Assembly: GCF_029870595.1 (NCBI RefSeq)
Contig: NZ_JAPDIR010000003.1
Coordinates: forward strand, 300,907 to 364,906
From: Sphingomonas sp. CBMAI 2297
GTDB lineage: Bacteria; Pseudomonadota; Alphaproteobacteria; Sphingomonadales; Sphingomonadaceae
Direction of reading: 5' to 3'
DNA length: 64,000 nucleotides
Made by a program: the position numbers and the translations under genes. Positions 25,809 to 37,300 of the stretch are shown piece by piece; position 1 is the first letter of the stretch, and each line of letters begins with the position of its first letter. The notes under the pieces are model-generated. The model made no database searches. It had not been told where the DNA came from and worked only from the letters and a program-made list of their open reading frames with translations.

Positions 25809-26807
25809 ATGAGAACGTCTCGCCGCGGCGCCATGGCATGGGGAATGGGAGGCGCCGCCCTCGCCTCCGCCGCGCCCGGGCTCGCCCGCGGCGCGGAACG
25901 CACGCTGATCCTGTCGACCTGGGATTTCGGCGCCGCCGCCAACGCCGCGGCCCATGCCCAGTGGCGCAGGACCGGCAGCCTGCTCGACGCAGTCGAAGCC
26001 GGCGCCCGCATTCCCGAGGCCGATCCCGAGAACCATTCGGTCGGCCATGCCGGCTATCCCGATCGTGACGGGCATGTGACGCTCGACGCGATCATCATGG
26101 ACGACCGCGGCAATGTCGGCGCGGTCGCCGCGCTCGAGGATTTCGCGCATCCGATCTCGGTGGCGCGTCGCGTGATGGAAAAGACGCCGCACACCTTCCT
26201 GGTCGGCGAAGGCGCGCACCAGTTCGCCGAGGCCGAGGGCTTCGACAAGGTCGCGATGCCGACGCCGGCGGCCGAGAAGGCATGGCGCGACTGGCTCCGG
26301 ACCGCCCGGTACAAGCCGGTCGTCAATATCGAGAACCAGCGCGGCTCGGCGCTCGACCATGACACGATCGGCATGTTGTTCTGCGCGCCGGACGGGCGGC
26401 TGGCCGGCGCCTGCACCACTTCGGGCATGGCGTTCAAGCTGCGCGGCCGCGTCGGCGATTCACCCCAGGCGGGATCGGGCCTGTTCGTCGAGGCCGGCGT
26501 CGGCGCCGCCACGGCCACCGGCGTGGGCGAGGAAGTCACCCGGATCGCCGGGTCGGCGCGAGTGGTCGCGTCGATGCGCGCCGGCATGTCGCCCCAGGCC
26601 GCCTGCCGCGAGGCCGTGCTCCACATCGCCAGGCTGCGCGGCGACGCCGTGCGTGACGCGCAGGTGGGGTTCCTCGCGATCGACCATCACGGCCGGATCG
26701 GCGCGTTCGCGCTCCAGCCCGGCTTCACCTTCGCCGCGACCGACCTTGCGGGGCGGACGCGGGTCCAGGCCGCCCAGAGCCTGAAAATGCCCGCAACGAC
26801 CAAGTGA
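25809..26807 (+). CDS. Glycosylasparaginase / isoaspartyl-peptidase-type Ntn hydrolase
   Basis: 332 residues. An N-terminal RRGAM...GGAALASAAPGLARG suggests a Tat or Sec export signal. HDTIGM (T186 the nucleophile exposed by self-cleavage) and CTTSGMAFKLRGRVGDSPQA are signatures of N4-(beta-N-acetylglucosaminyl)-L-asparaginase, and the early NHSVGHAGYPDRDG also matches that group. The enzyme splits the amide link between Asn and GlcNAc in glycopeptides; beta-aspartyl peptides are an alternative substrate. A TonB-dependent receptor gene follows 29 bases later, so the pair probably takes up and processes a glycopeptide or isopeptide (inference). Confidence 0.88.
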   Translation: MRTSRRGAMAWGMGGAALASAAPGLARGAERTLILSTWDFGAAANAAAHAQWRRTGSLLDAVEAGARIPEADPENHSVGHAGYPDRDGHVTLDAIIMDDRGNVGAVAALEDFAHPISVARRVMEKTPHTFLVGEGAHQFAEAEGFDKVAMPTPAAEKAWRDWLRTARYKPVVNIENQRGSALDHDTIGMLFCAPDGRLAGACTTSGMAFKLRGRVGDSPQAGSGLFVEAGVGAATATGVGEEVTRIAGSARVVASMRAGMSPQAACREAVLHIARLRGDAVRDAQVGFLAIDHHGRIGAFALQPGFTFAATDLAGRTRVQAAQSLKMPATTK

Positions 26808-26836
26808 CCGTATCTATTTCCAAAAGGGGGGAAGTA

Positions 26837-29800
26837 ATGAAGAAATTCAATGCATTGTTGCTGAGCTCGACATGTTTCGCGGTATTGCTCGCCGCACCTG
26901 CCATGGCGCAGGAAACCGTGCCGGACACTGCCGGGAGCTCCGCCACCGACGCCCGGGACGACGGCACTCTCGTCGTCACCGGCACCCGCATCGTTCGCCT
27001 GAACAACCGCTCGGCCGCGCCGATCGTCACCACCACCGCCGCCGAGATCGCCGCACAGGGCGCGACCACGATCGAGGAAGTGGTCAACCGCCTGCCGCAG
27101 GTGCAGGTCAATTCCGAGCAGAATTTCAGCGACTCCGAAGGCCGCCAGCGCATCAAGCTGCGCAGCCTGGGCTATGAGCGCACGCTGATGCTGATCGACG
27201 GGATGCGCATCGGCCTGCCCAACACGGTCGACGTCGGCATTATCCCGAACGCGCTGGTCGAGCGGGTCGACGTGCTGACCGGCGGCGCTTCCGCGGTCTA
27301 CGGCTCGGATGCGGTCGCGGGCGTCCTGAACTTCATCCTGAAGAAGAATTTCAACGGCATCCACATCAACGGCAACTACAGCTTCTTCAACCACAACAAC
27401 CGCTCCAGCGCAGTGACCGAGGCCGCGCAGCGCGCCGGGTTCAATTCCGCCAGCGGCATGAGCAACGATGGCGGCCGCGCCGATGTCAGCCTCGCCGCCG
27501 GCACCAACCTGTTCGACAACCGCGTCAACATCTCGGCTTTCGTCAACTATCGCCAGTCGAGCCTGGTCCGCCTGCGCGACCGCGCGAACGCCGTCTGCGA
27601 AGTGGTGACCACGAGCAACACCTCGCCGCTCTCCTGCTCGCGGGCGACCTATACCCCGGCCGGCACGATCATCCCGCGCGCCGGCGCCAGCAGCGGGACG
27701 ACGCTCGTCAACAACCCGAACGGCAACGGCACCTTCATTCCGATCAACAGCGGCCCGGTGGGCGCCTCGGCCAATCCCTATGACGACTGGGCGTTCCAGC
27801 GGGCGTTCAACCGCGTCAACGCGGGCGGCTTCCTGACCGCGCAGCTGACCGATCATGTCGAGCTGTACGGCAATGCGCTGTGGTATCGGGACAAGTCGTA
27901 CAACACGATGCTGAACCGCACCTATTCGTACAGCGTCTATGGCAACACGCCCTATCAGGTGAACTGCGACAACCCGTTCCTCTCGGCATCGCAGGCACAG
28001 ACCCTGTGCGGCGCGAATGCGGGCGTGGCGGGTCAGTATGCGCCGCTCGACGTGCGCTATCGCTTCGATTCGATGCCGCTGGTCCGCCAGCAATTCATCA
28101 ACTCGGGCTATCGCGTCGTCGCGGGCTTGCGTGGCCGCGTGCTGGACAATGTCTGGTCCTATGACGTGGCGGGCATGCTCTCGCGCGCGCAGCTCGACAC
28201 GATCGACGTGCCGGCCGCGGAGTTCGCCACCGTCAACCGCTCGCTCGACGTGGTGAACGTCAACGGCCGCCCGACCTGCCGCTCGGTGGTCAACGGCACC
28301 GACAGGAACTGCGTGCCGTTCAACGCCTTCGCGCCGTTCAACAATGATGCGGCGCTCAACAGCTATCTGTACGGCAACGCCTCTGGCGGCATCAGCACGC
28401 GTATTCCGCGCCTGTTGCAGTTCATCGGCACCGTCAGCGGCGATCTCGGCAAGTACGGCATTGCCTCGCCCCTCGCCGAGCAGGGCATCGCGATCGCGCT
28501 GGGCGGCGAATATCGCGAGGAGATGGAACGCACCGTCGTCAACGCAATCTACCAGCAGAACAATGGCGGCACGAACCAGCGCGTCACCCAGAACATCCTG
28601 GAGGCCTATGCCGAAATCCAGGTGCCGCTGGTCGAGAACAAGCCCTGGACCAAGCTGCTCCAGCTGAACGGCGGCTATCGCCTGTCCAAGTATAACCGCC
28701 TGGACAACAAGTTCGGCACCTGGAAGATCGAGGGCATCTGGTCGCCGGTCGAGGACATCAGCTTCCGTGCCTCGTTCAACAAGGCGCAGGCGGCACCGGG
28801 CGTCGGCACCGCCGCCAGCGCGTCCAACATCTTCTGGAACCAGGGCTTTTACGCGGACCCCTGCGCCCCCCGGATCGATGCGGCCAACCCCGGCGGACCG
28901 CGCATCGCCCCGGCCGCAACGCAGCAGCAATGCGCCAATACCGGCCTGCCGGCGAACCTCTATAACAGCCCCACGCTGATCTGCCCGGACGATCGCTGCT
29001 CCGTCCGCGAAGGCGGCTTCAACCTCACGCCGGAAACCGCGTACACCAAGACGTTCGGCGTGGTGTTCCGCCCGCGCTTCGTGCGGGGGCTGACCGTCTC
29101 GGTCGATCGCTGGCTGATCGATCTGAAGGACCAGCTCGACTTCCTCCAGCCGCAGAACCTGATCAACGACTGCCTCACCACCGGCAACGAGTATTTCTGC
29201 CGCGCCATCGTCCGCAACGCGGACGGCACGCTGTACAGCTCGCCGGCGACGCGTCCGGCCACGGGCTGGGTCGCGCGCGGCCCGGCAAATGGCTATCGCT
29301 CGCAGTCGCATGGCTGGGACTTCCAGGGGCAGTATGACGTCGGCATGGGATCGGTCGGCCGCCTCGAGATGATCTTCAACGGCACGCTGATGACGCGGGT
29401 CGCCTCGCAGGCATCGCCCACCGCCACCTCGCGCAATTGCGTCGGCTATTGGGGCAATTCGTGCGGTGAGAGCATGCCCAAATGGGCGCACCAGATGCGC
29501 GCCACCTGGGTCCTGCCGGAGCGCATCGCCAGCGTCTCGGTGAACTGGCGCCACCGCGCGGGCATGCCGCTCGACGTCTATGCGCCGGCCAGCACCGGCA
29601 TCCCGACGGCGGCCCCCAGCCAGCTGCGCGACCAGTTCCCGGGCATCAAGGCCTATGACTGGTTCGACCTGGCGCTCAGCTTCGACGTCACCAAGCGGAT
29701 GACGTTCCGGCTTGCCGCGAACAACATCTTCGATCGCGATCCCCCGATCGTGCCGGACAGCCGTTCGCGCATCGGCCTGCTGCGCGGCAACACGATCATG

Positions 29801-29854
29801 GGCTATGATCTGCTCGGCCGGCAGATCGTCGCCGGTGTCTCGCTGCGCATGTAA
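26837..29854 (+). CDS. TonB-dependent outer-membrane receptor
   Basis: 1005 residues from the ATG preceded by AAAAGGGGGGAAG; earlier in-frame GTG is not needed. Signal peptide FNALLLSSTCFAVLLAAPAM, TonB box GTLVVTGTRIVR, plug with IEEVVNRLPQVQ, IKLRSLGYERTLMLIDGMRI and ERVDVLTGGASAVYGSDAVA. The barrel holds several paired cysteines (for example CEVVTTSNTSPLSC and CPDDRC), suggesting disulfide-closed surface loops, and ends in GRQIVAGVSLRM, with methionine rather than phenylalanine at the end. Probably one transcript with the asparaginase-like gene. Confidence 0.95.
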   Translation: MKKFNALLLSSTCFAVLLAAPAMAQETVPDTAGSSATDARDDGTLVVTGTRIVRLNNRSAAPIVTTTAAEIAAQGATTIEEVVNRLPQVQVNSEQNFSDSEGRQRIKLRSLGYERTLMLIDGMRIGLPNTVDVGIIPNALVERVDVLTGGASAVYGSDAVAGVLNFILKKNFNGIHINGNYSFFNHNNRSSAVTEAAQRAGFNSASGMSNDGGRADVSLAAGTNLFDNRVNISAFVNYRQSSLVRLRDRANAVCEVVTTSNTSPLSCSRATYTPAGTIIPRAGASSGTTLVNNPNGNGTFIPINSGPVGASANPYDDWAFQRAFNRVNAGGFLTAQLTDHVELYGNALWYRDKSYNTMLNRTYSYSVYGNTPYQVNCDNPFLSASQAQTLCGANAGVAGQYAPLDVRYRFDSMPLVRQQFINSGYRVVAGLRGRVLDNVWSYDVAGMLSRAQLDTIDVPAAEFATVNRSLDVVNVNGRPTCRSVVNGTDRNCVPFNAFAPFNNDAALNSYLYGNASGGISTRIPRLLQFIGTVSGDLGKYGIASPLAEQGIAIALGGEYREEMERTVVNAIYQQNNGGTNQRVTQNILEAYAEIQVPLVENKPWTKLLQLNGGYRLSKYNRLDNKFGTWKIEGIWSPVEDISFRASFNKAQAAPGVGTAASASNIFWNQGFYADPCAPRIDAANPGGPRIAPAATQQQCANTGLPANLYNSPTLICPDDRCSVREGGFNLTPETAYTKTFGVVFRPRFVRGLTVSVDRWLIDLKDQLDFLQPQNLINDCLTTGNEYFCRAIVRNADGTLYSSPATRPATGWVARGPANGYRSQSHGWDFQGQYDVGMGSVGRLEMIFNGTLMTRVASQASPTATSRNCVGYWGNSCGESMPKWAHQMRATWVLPERIASVSVNWRHRAGMPLDVYAPASTGIPTAAPSQLRDQFPGIKAYDWFDLALSFDVTKRMTFRLAANNIFDRDPPIVPDSRSRIGLLRGNTIMGYDLLGRQIVAGVSLRM

Positions 29855-29873
29855 CCACGCGGTTGCCCTTCCT

Positions 29874-29892
29874 CCGGAGGCCAGGCCTCCGG
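29874..29892. terminator. Hairpin after the receptor gene
   Basis: CCGGAGGCC and GGCCTCCGG form a strong stem with almost no loop about 20 bases after the receptor stop; no T-run follows. A smaller stem, GGCGC/GCGCC, lies near 29906. Confidence 0.45.
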
Positions 29893-30139
29893 GGGATCGG
29901 GGCACGGCGCTCTTCCGCGCCCCGCCTCCCCACTCCGCCTCGGGGCCTCCCGCCGGCAGCATGGATATGCCGCCACGTCACCTTGCTTTCAGGATATTTT
30001 CCGCCAGCGTCCGGCGGAGCAGTCCGGATCGCGATCGAGGAACGCGAAGCACGCCGGGCAGCCGGATGCGACAGGGGCCGTGGGCGCACCGACGCCGCCG
30101 ATAGTATCGACGTTGCCGTGGCTCAGGCCGCGGGCGACC

Positions 30140-31108
30140 TCATAGCGACTGGGTCAGCAGCGAGACGAGATCGGTGGTCGCCAGGGAGTCCGCCGACCAA
30201 TTCCTGAAATCCTCCACCAGCGCGGCGGTCGCACGAACGCGCGTGCCCTGGCTCTCGACTATCTCGACATAGCCGGCAGCGGTGGCGGTGCGCAGAATAC
30301 CGCGAACATGCACGCGGGTAGTGGCGCTGCGCTCGGCTGCCAGCGAGTAGAAGCCAGGTTCAGTCCAACCGTCGGGATTGTCGCGCGCCGATTGCAGCAG
30401 CGTGGCCAGGATACGCGCGCCGCCCGCCTGGTGCAGGAAGGAATCGACAGGTGGATGCTCGACCATCGTCTCGCGGGCCATGGCAAGCGTTATGAGCGAG
30501 CGCGCGCGATAATAATGATGATAGGCCGGGTCCTGCGAGACCGCCGCCCGGTAGCGCGGCTCTTCGGGGAACATCAGTGCCAGGGGCGCGTGAAATACCG
30601 CCACCCACTCCCGATCGATCGCGAGCATCGCCTCGGTAGGGCGCAGCCGGTGCCGGCGCCGATCTTCCGCCATGGGCGTTTCGATCAGATGGCCGTCGGC
30701 ACGCATTTCCTCGACATAGCGGCGCACCCGGCGCGCCGGGCCGATCGCCATGATCTTGGCCAGCTCGACGAGCCTGGCGACCGTCAGCCAGGTCTCCGGA
30801 TCCTCTTCGCGTTCGCCCGCGGCGATGCAGATCGCCAGCATGAAGGTGACCGCGCGCTTATATTCGGAAAGCTCGCGGATGAGCCGCCGGTCCCCGCCGT
30901 ACAGCGTGGCGAGACCATCGGTCAGATTGGATACCGCCGCGTCGAACCGGGGGTGCCGCTTCAACATGTCGGCAGTGGCATAAGGAGGCAGTGGCAAGGG
31001 TTGCGAAGCCATGGACGGGTTTGGGATTCCGTGAGATCGAGCTGAAACTCGATTGTATTTACTGGAAAATTTCTCCCACGATAGCGAAATAGTACCAATT
31101 TGTTTCAT
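30140..31108 (-). CDS. Unidentified protein with two winged-helix-like segments (possible regulator)
   Basis: 322 residues from the ATG at 31108; an ATG at 31012 (protein starting MASQPLPLPP) is a serious alternative, since neither has a clear ribosome binding site and the AT-rich DNA between them could be a promoter. No signal peptide or membrane segment. A first basic stretch, RRVRRYVEEMRADGHLIETP then EDRRRHRLRPTEAML, looks like the recognition helix and wing of a MarR-type domain; a second, YSLAAERSATTRVHVRGILR then TAAGYVEIVESQGTRVRATA, looks like another winged helix near the C terminus. It is divergent from the giant autotransporter and could control it. I do not recognise the family. 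Confidence 0.55.
   Translation of the reverse strand: MKQIGTISLSWEKFSSKYNRVSARSHGIPNPSMASQPLPLPPYATADMLKRHPRFDAAVSNLTDGLATLYGGDRRLIRELSEYKRAVTFMLAICIAAGEREEDPETWLTVARLVELAKIMAIGPARRVRRYVEEMRADGHLIETPMAEDRRRHRLRPTEAMLAIDREWVAVFHAPLALMFPEEPRYRAAVSQDPAYHHYYRARSLITLAMARETMVEHPPVDSFLHQAGGARILATLLQSARDNPDGWTEPGFYSLAAERSATTRVHVRGILRTATAAGYVEIVESQGTRVRATAALVEDFRNWSADSLATTDLVSLLTQSL
31037..31054. promoter_or_regulatory. Inverted repeat near the start of the regulator-like gene
   Basis: ATCGAG - CTGAAA - CTCGAT, a perfect 6-bp inverted repeat. It is inside the long version of the regulator-like gene, but upstream of the start if translation begins at 31012, in which case it could be an autoregulatory operator. 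Confidence 0.3.
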
Positions 31109-31315
31109 TGAGCCATTTTGGAGCTTCCCTTAAGGAAAGCGCTCGTTTCAGGGGCGACGGGGGGCACCATGCGAAAGACATTCCACACCGTCTGATCGTC
31201 GTCGGCGGATAGCCGGCGAATCTCCCAACCGAAGATCATTTGCCGCGTGTCGGGCCGTTCCCGTGCGCACGGCTTCGCATATGCGCGCGTCAAGCGCCGA
31301 GCTGAGGGAATGAAG

Positions 31316-34300
31316 ATGACCGCTCCGATCCTGCGCACGCCGCGCCGCGCCCGCAATCTCCTGCTCGCCTCGACCGCCCTGGTCGCGGCCGCTGCGGCGG
31401 CAGCACCGGCCTATGGGCAGACGCTCTCGGTGGGAGGCGGTACGATCGAAGGCGGCGCGCCGACCCAGGTGACCGACGAGACGCCGATCGGCGGCGGCAT
31501 CGTCCTGAACGGCACGACGACCGATGTGGCGATCACCGGGGTCACCGTGAACAACGTCTCAGGCACGACGATCATCCCGCCGCGATACGTCGCCGCCTAT
31601 TTCCAGGACACCGCCAGTCCGGAGGTGAACCTACGCGTCACCGACAGCAACCTGGCGGCCACGGCCCCATCCAGCGCCTATTATGCGGTCGCGCTTTATC
31701 TGAGGGCGCCCACGGGGAACGCCGCAGTGAACCTGACGCTGGACGGCGATAATCGCTTTTCCGGCGGAAGCGGCATCTGGGTCAATGGCCCGGGCGGCAC
31801 GGTCAACATCCGGAACAACGGCACGCTGACGTTCAACGGGAGCGGCGAAGGTATTTTCGCGAACGGCGGCACCTATTTGAATGCGCAGCTTGGCCGGGTG
31901 GACATCAACAGCGGCTCCAATGGCGTCCGTTTCGCCTCGACGGAAACGATGATCGTCAAGATCGACAGCGGATCGATCGTCGCTAGCGACAGCGGCATCT
32001 ATGTCAGCAACGGCTTTGGCCTGCGCTCGGATATCGATGTCGGTGCCTCGATCATGTTCGGCGAGGCGGGGCTGGACAACGCCTTCAGTCGCTACGGCAT
32101 CTACGCCGATCTGATAGAAAACAGGATCGTCACCCGCGCGGGCGCGACGATCGACACTGTCGGCAATGGCGGCTCGGCTATCCTGACTTTCTCCGCGGTT
32201 GCCGATCTTCAGATCGGTGGCGCGATCGGCAGCTTGAGCACCGGAACGGACAACCTCTTCGACCAGGGCATATATTATGACAGCCCGGCCGGATCGCTTC
32301 GCACCACCGCCTCGATCAATGCGCGACGGGGCATTTACGCCAGCTTGAATTCGGGAACCGCGACCTTCGACATCGGCGGCGACATCACCGCGCAGGACGA
32401 AGCGATCTATGCCGAGAATGGCGCGACCGCGCTCACGATCGGATCGGGCATCACCCTGCGCGGCAACCAGTCGCAGGCCGGCAAGACGACGATCACGCTG
32501 ACCCAGGGCTCGATCGACAATTACGGCACGATCGTCAACGGCGCGGCCGGCACGCCAGGCAACGGCTCAGCGGTCAGTTTCCTGAATGGCGGCAGCCTGA
32601 TCAATCGCTCGGGCGCCACGATCAGCAGCGGCAGCTTCGGCGTCAACGTGGCCGGCGCGGCCGGCACGATCGACAATTACGGCACGATCACCGCCGGGAA
32701 CGCCGCGGGCATCATGCTCAACGCGGGCGGCACCGCGACCAACCATGCGAACATCACCGCGACGGGCAACAACAGCACCGGCCTGCGCAGCACGGGTGCG
32801 GCCTCCACGCTGGACAATCGCGGCACGATCAACGCCAATATCGGCATCCGCACCGATGCCTCGGGATCGACGCTGAACAATTCGGGCACGATCAACGCGA
32901 CCAGCTTCGGCATCTATGTGCCCTCGGGCACCGCGACGCTGGTCAACTCGGGCACCGTCAACGGCTCGGTCGGCGCGACGCTGAACGGCGGCGGCAGCAT
33001 CACCAACACCGGTTCGCTGATCGGCGTGTCCTATGGCATCACTTCCGCCGGCGCCGCGACCATCGTGGTCAATGACGGCACCATCTCGGGCGGTTCGGGC
33101 GCGATCTCGCTGTCGACCTTCAACGACATCGTCACGCTCAATTCCGGTTCGACCACGATCGGCTCGATCAACCTCGGCAACGGCAACGACACGATCAACA
33201 TCATGACCGGCGCGACGTTCGGGACGATTGCCGGCGGCAACGGCACCGATACGGTGGTGCTGGACGGCCCCACCACGGGCACGCTGAACCTGGCAACCGT
33301 CAACAGCTTCGAGATCCTCAACAAGGTCGGCACCGGCACCTGGACGCTGAGCGGCGCGGCCGCGAGCCCGGCAATGGCGATCACCGCCGGCAACGGCACT
33401 CCGAGCGGCACGCTGGTGTTCAGCGGCACCGGGCTCACCGGCACGATCAAGGTCAACGGCGCGACGATCCGCGCGACCGGCGCCGGTGCGTTCGGCACCG
33501 GCACGATCACCGCGATCGACCCGACGATCCAATATGCCGCGACGGGCAGCTACGCGAACCAGATCATCCTGGCCGCGATCGATCCGGCAAACGATCCCAC
33601 CCGCCTGGAGGCCGATGCCGGCGTGGTCGCGACGCTCACCGGCCAGCTCATCGAACAAAGCGGCGGCCAGCCGCTGGTGATCGGCGGCGCGGGCACGATC
33701 ATCCTCACCAACCAGAATAATTTCTGGAGCGGCGGCACCCAGATCCTGGCGGGCGCGACGCTGCAGGGCTCGGGAACCGCGCTGGGCAATGGCTCCTATG
33801 CCATCGCCAACGACGGCACGATCATATTCGACGAAAGCAGCAGCTATTTCCAGATCGGCGTGGTTTCCGGCAGCGGCGCCCTGGTCAAGCGCGGCGCGGG
33901 CACGCTGACGCTCGCTTCCGCCAACAGCTTCACCGGCACGACGACGATCGAAGCCGGCACGCTGTCGCTATCGAACACCGGCGCGCTGGCCGGCAGCTCC
34001 GCCATTGCGCTGACCGGCACGAACACGGTGCTCGACGCCGCCGGCCTCAACTCGGACGGACTTGTCCTCAACAATCTGTCCGGCGTCGCTGGCAGCCGGG
34101 TGCTGTTGTCGGGCAAGAGCACGACGTTGGCGAACAGCGCGAACACGATCTTCGCGGGCACGCTCGGCAGCACGCCGACATCGACGGGCGCGCTGACCAA
34201 GAGCGGCACGGGCACGCTCACTCTCGCGGGGAACAACAGCGACCTGTTGCTGCCGGTGCTGGTCAACCAGGGCACGCTCGCCCTGTCCGGCGGCGGCACG

Positions 34301-37300
34301 CTTGCCAGCGCCAGCTATGTCGCGGTCAACGGCGGCACCTTCGACATTTCCGGCGTGAGCGGCGCGGGTGCGGCGATCAAGGATCTGCGCGGCACCGGCG
34401 GCTCGGTGGCCCTGGGCGACAAGCTGCTCACCATCACCGCGGCCGCCAATGGCAACAGCTTCGGCGGCGTGATCTCCGGCAATGGCGGCATCACGCTCGC
34501 CGCCGGCGTCGCGACTCTTGCGGGCGCCAACACCCATTCGGGCACCACGACGATCGCCAGCGGCGCGCAGCTCAACCTGAGCGGCGCCGGATCGCTCGCC
34601 AGTTCGGACGTCGCGGCGAACGGCTTCTTCCAGCTGCTCAACGCGGATGCGAGCGTCCGCAGCTTCTCGGGCGGGGGTGGCTCCGCCTTCCTCAACGGCT
34701 ACACGCTGACGATCGCCAATGGCGGCAGCTATGCCGGCCAGTTCAACAACGGCACGCTCAACCTGACCGGCGGCACGCTGACCCTGACCGGCAACAATTC
34801 GCTCAACACGATCGCATTGAACGGCGGCAACCTCACGCTCGGGAATGGCGGCACCGACGGCTATCTCTACAGCACGAGCTTCGTGCTCAACGACGGCACG
34901 CTGACGATCAACAAGGCCGACGACTGGACCGTCGCCAATATCGGCGGCGGTGCCGGCAACCTCGTCCAGGCGGGCTCGGGCATTCTCTCGCTGTGGAACA
35001 ACAGCTATACCGGTTCCACGACGGTCACCAACGGACGGCTGCGCCTCTTCAACGGCAACGCGATCAACGATGGATCCGCGCTGATCATCGGCGCGGCCGG
35101 CACCGCCGAGCTGTTCGGTTCCGACGAGACCATCGGCAGCCTCTCGGGCGCGGGCAGCTTCATCCTCAACGGCAATATGCTGACCATCAACAATGGCGGC
35201 ATGTTCTCCGGCGTGATCGGCGACAGCAATGGTGGCACGCTCGTCATCGCCGGCGGCACGCTGACTCTCACCGGCGCGAACGCCAATAGCGCGACGACCA
35301 TCGCGCAGGGTGCCGGTCTCACGCTCGGCAATGGCGGCGCCGGCGGATCGGTGCGCGGCACGATCACCGCGAACGGCACGCTCACCGTCGATCGTTCGGA
35401 CAGCCTCTCGGTCACCGGCCTGATCGGCAGCGGCAGCCTCGTGCAGGCGGGCGGCGGCACCACCCGTCTGGGCGGCGCGGCCGACTTCACCGGCGCCGTC
35501 ACCGTCGCGAACGGCACCCTCGCCCTCGACACCAGCCAAGTGCTGTCGAACGGCAGCGGCATCGCACTTTCCGGCACGGGCGCGGTGCTCGACCTGACGG
35601 TGGCGGGCGGCACGATCAACACGCTCTCGGGCGCTTCCGGCGCCGTGGTCCGCTATGGCGATCATGGCATGCGCATCGTCCAGGGCGCCGATGCCATCTT
35701 CGCCGGCAGCTTCGACGACGTGGCGAGCGGCGCGATTTCCCCCACGCCGGCGCTCACGCTCGCGGGCACGGCCAGGCTCACCCTCACCGGCCAGAGCGAT
35801 CTGGCAGCGGTGCGCATCGACGGCGGAACGCTTGCGCTCGCCGGCAGCGGTTCGATCGGCGGCGGCGCGGCGCTGACGATGGCCAGCGGCACGCTCGACC
35901 TGTCGGGCGTGGCCGGCGCCGGCCATGCGATCGGCGGGCTTGCCGGCATCGGCACCGTGACGCTCGGCGACAAGAACCTGACCATCGGCAACGCGGGCGG
36001 CGGCTTCTCCGGCGTGATCCAGGGCAATGGCGGGCTGCACCTCACCGGAGGCACGCTCACGCTCGGCGGCGTCAACACCTATACCGGCACCACCGTGATC
36101 GATGCCGGCGCGGGGCTCGCGCTGACGGGCAGCGGCTCGATCGCCAGCCCGACCATCACCGTGAACGGCGTCTTCGACGTATCCGGCGCGAGCGGCGCGC
36201 TCCCGTTCACTCATTTCACCGGCACGGGCAACATCCGGCTCGGCAACGGCGTGCTCAGCATCGCCGGCAATGGCGGCGAGAGCGACTTCACCGGCGCCAT
36301 CACCCAGGCGGCGGGCTATGGCAATGGCGCGGTGACGATCGCCTCGGGCCACCAGACCGTCGCCACCGACTGGAGCTATGGCGGCATCACCACGCTGCTG
36401 AACGGCGCGAGCATGACCATCGGCGATGGCGCCGGCAACGGCTCGCTCAGCGGCGCGATCGCGCTGAACGGCGGCACGCTGACCACCAACCGGACCGGCA
36501 CCGTCCAGGTGAACGGTCTGTCGGGCGCCGGCACGCTGAAGATCGCGGGCCCGGGAACGACGAACCTTGCCGGCAGCGGAGTCTTCACCGGCAATGTGAT
36601 TGTCGCCGACGGCACGCTTTCGCTGAGCGGGCCGAACCAGCTCCTCGCCGCGTCCTCGGTCGCGCTCACCGGCGCGAACGCGGTCCTCAACGTCGGCGCG
36701 GGCATCGGCGAGCGGATCAACAACCTGTCCGGCGTCGCGGGCAGCCGCGTCAATCTCGGGCCGAAGGGCCTGACCGTGAACAACAGCGCGGCGACACTCT
36801 TCGCCGGCACCCTGCAGGAAGCGACCTTCCCGGGGAGCAGCGGTTTCCTCAAAAATGGTGCCGGCACGCTGACGCTCACCGGCCAGAACATGCTCCAGGG
36901 CGTGACGGTGGAGGTCGGCACGCTGGCGCTTTCGGGCAACGGCGCGCTCGGCGCCAATGCCGCGGTTTCGGTGGCCAGCGGTGCCACGCTCGACCTCTCG
37001 GGCTTGACCAGCGGCGCCACCGAGTTCGGCGGCCTGCGCGACGACGGCACGGTCGATCTCGGCGCCAACACGCTGACGTTCAACAACCCCGACAGCACCA
37101 GCTTCGGCGGCGTCATCCAGGGCAGCGGCGGCCTGACCATCGCCTCGGGCTTCCAGATACTGAGCGGTGCCAACACCTATACGGGCGACACGAACATCAA
37201 CGACGGCGCGGCGCTGTTCCTCAACGGCGGCTCGCTCGCGAGCGGCACCGTCATCGCCGACGGCACGCTCGCGATCGGGGGATGGGGCGCGGCGCTCACC

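Noticed and set aside
25809..29854. Lasso-peptide or isopeptide biosynthetic cluster around the asparaginase-receptor pair
   Set aside because: No precursor peptide, cyclase or leader peptidase gene is adjacent; the enzyme motifs point to glycosylasparaginase.
26687..29962. 1,091-codon open frame opposite a receptor gene, and similar frames at 17550-20699 and 57288-60179
   Set aside because: The opposite strand encodes clear receptor and acylase proteins with signal peptides and motifs; the antisense products are Arg/Ala/Gly/Asp-rich noise.
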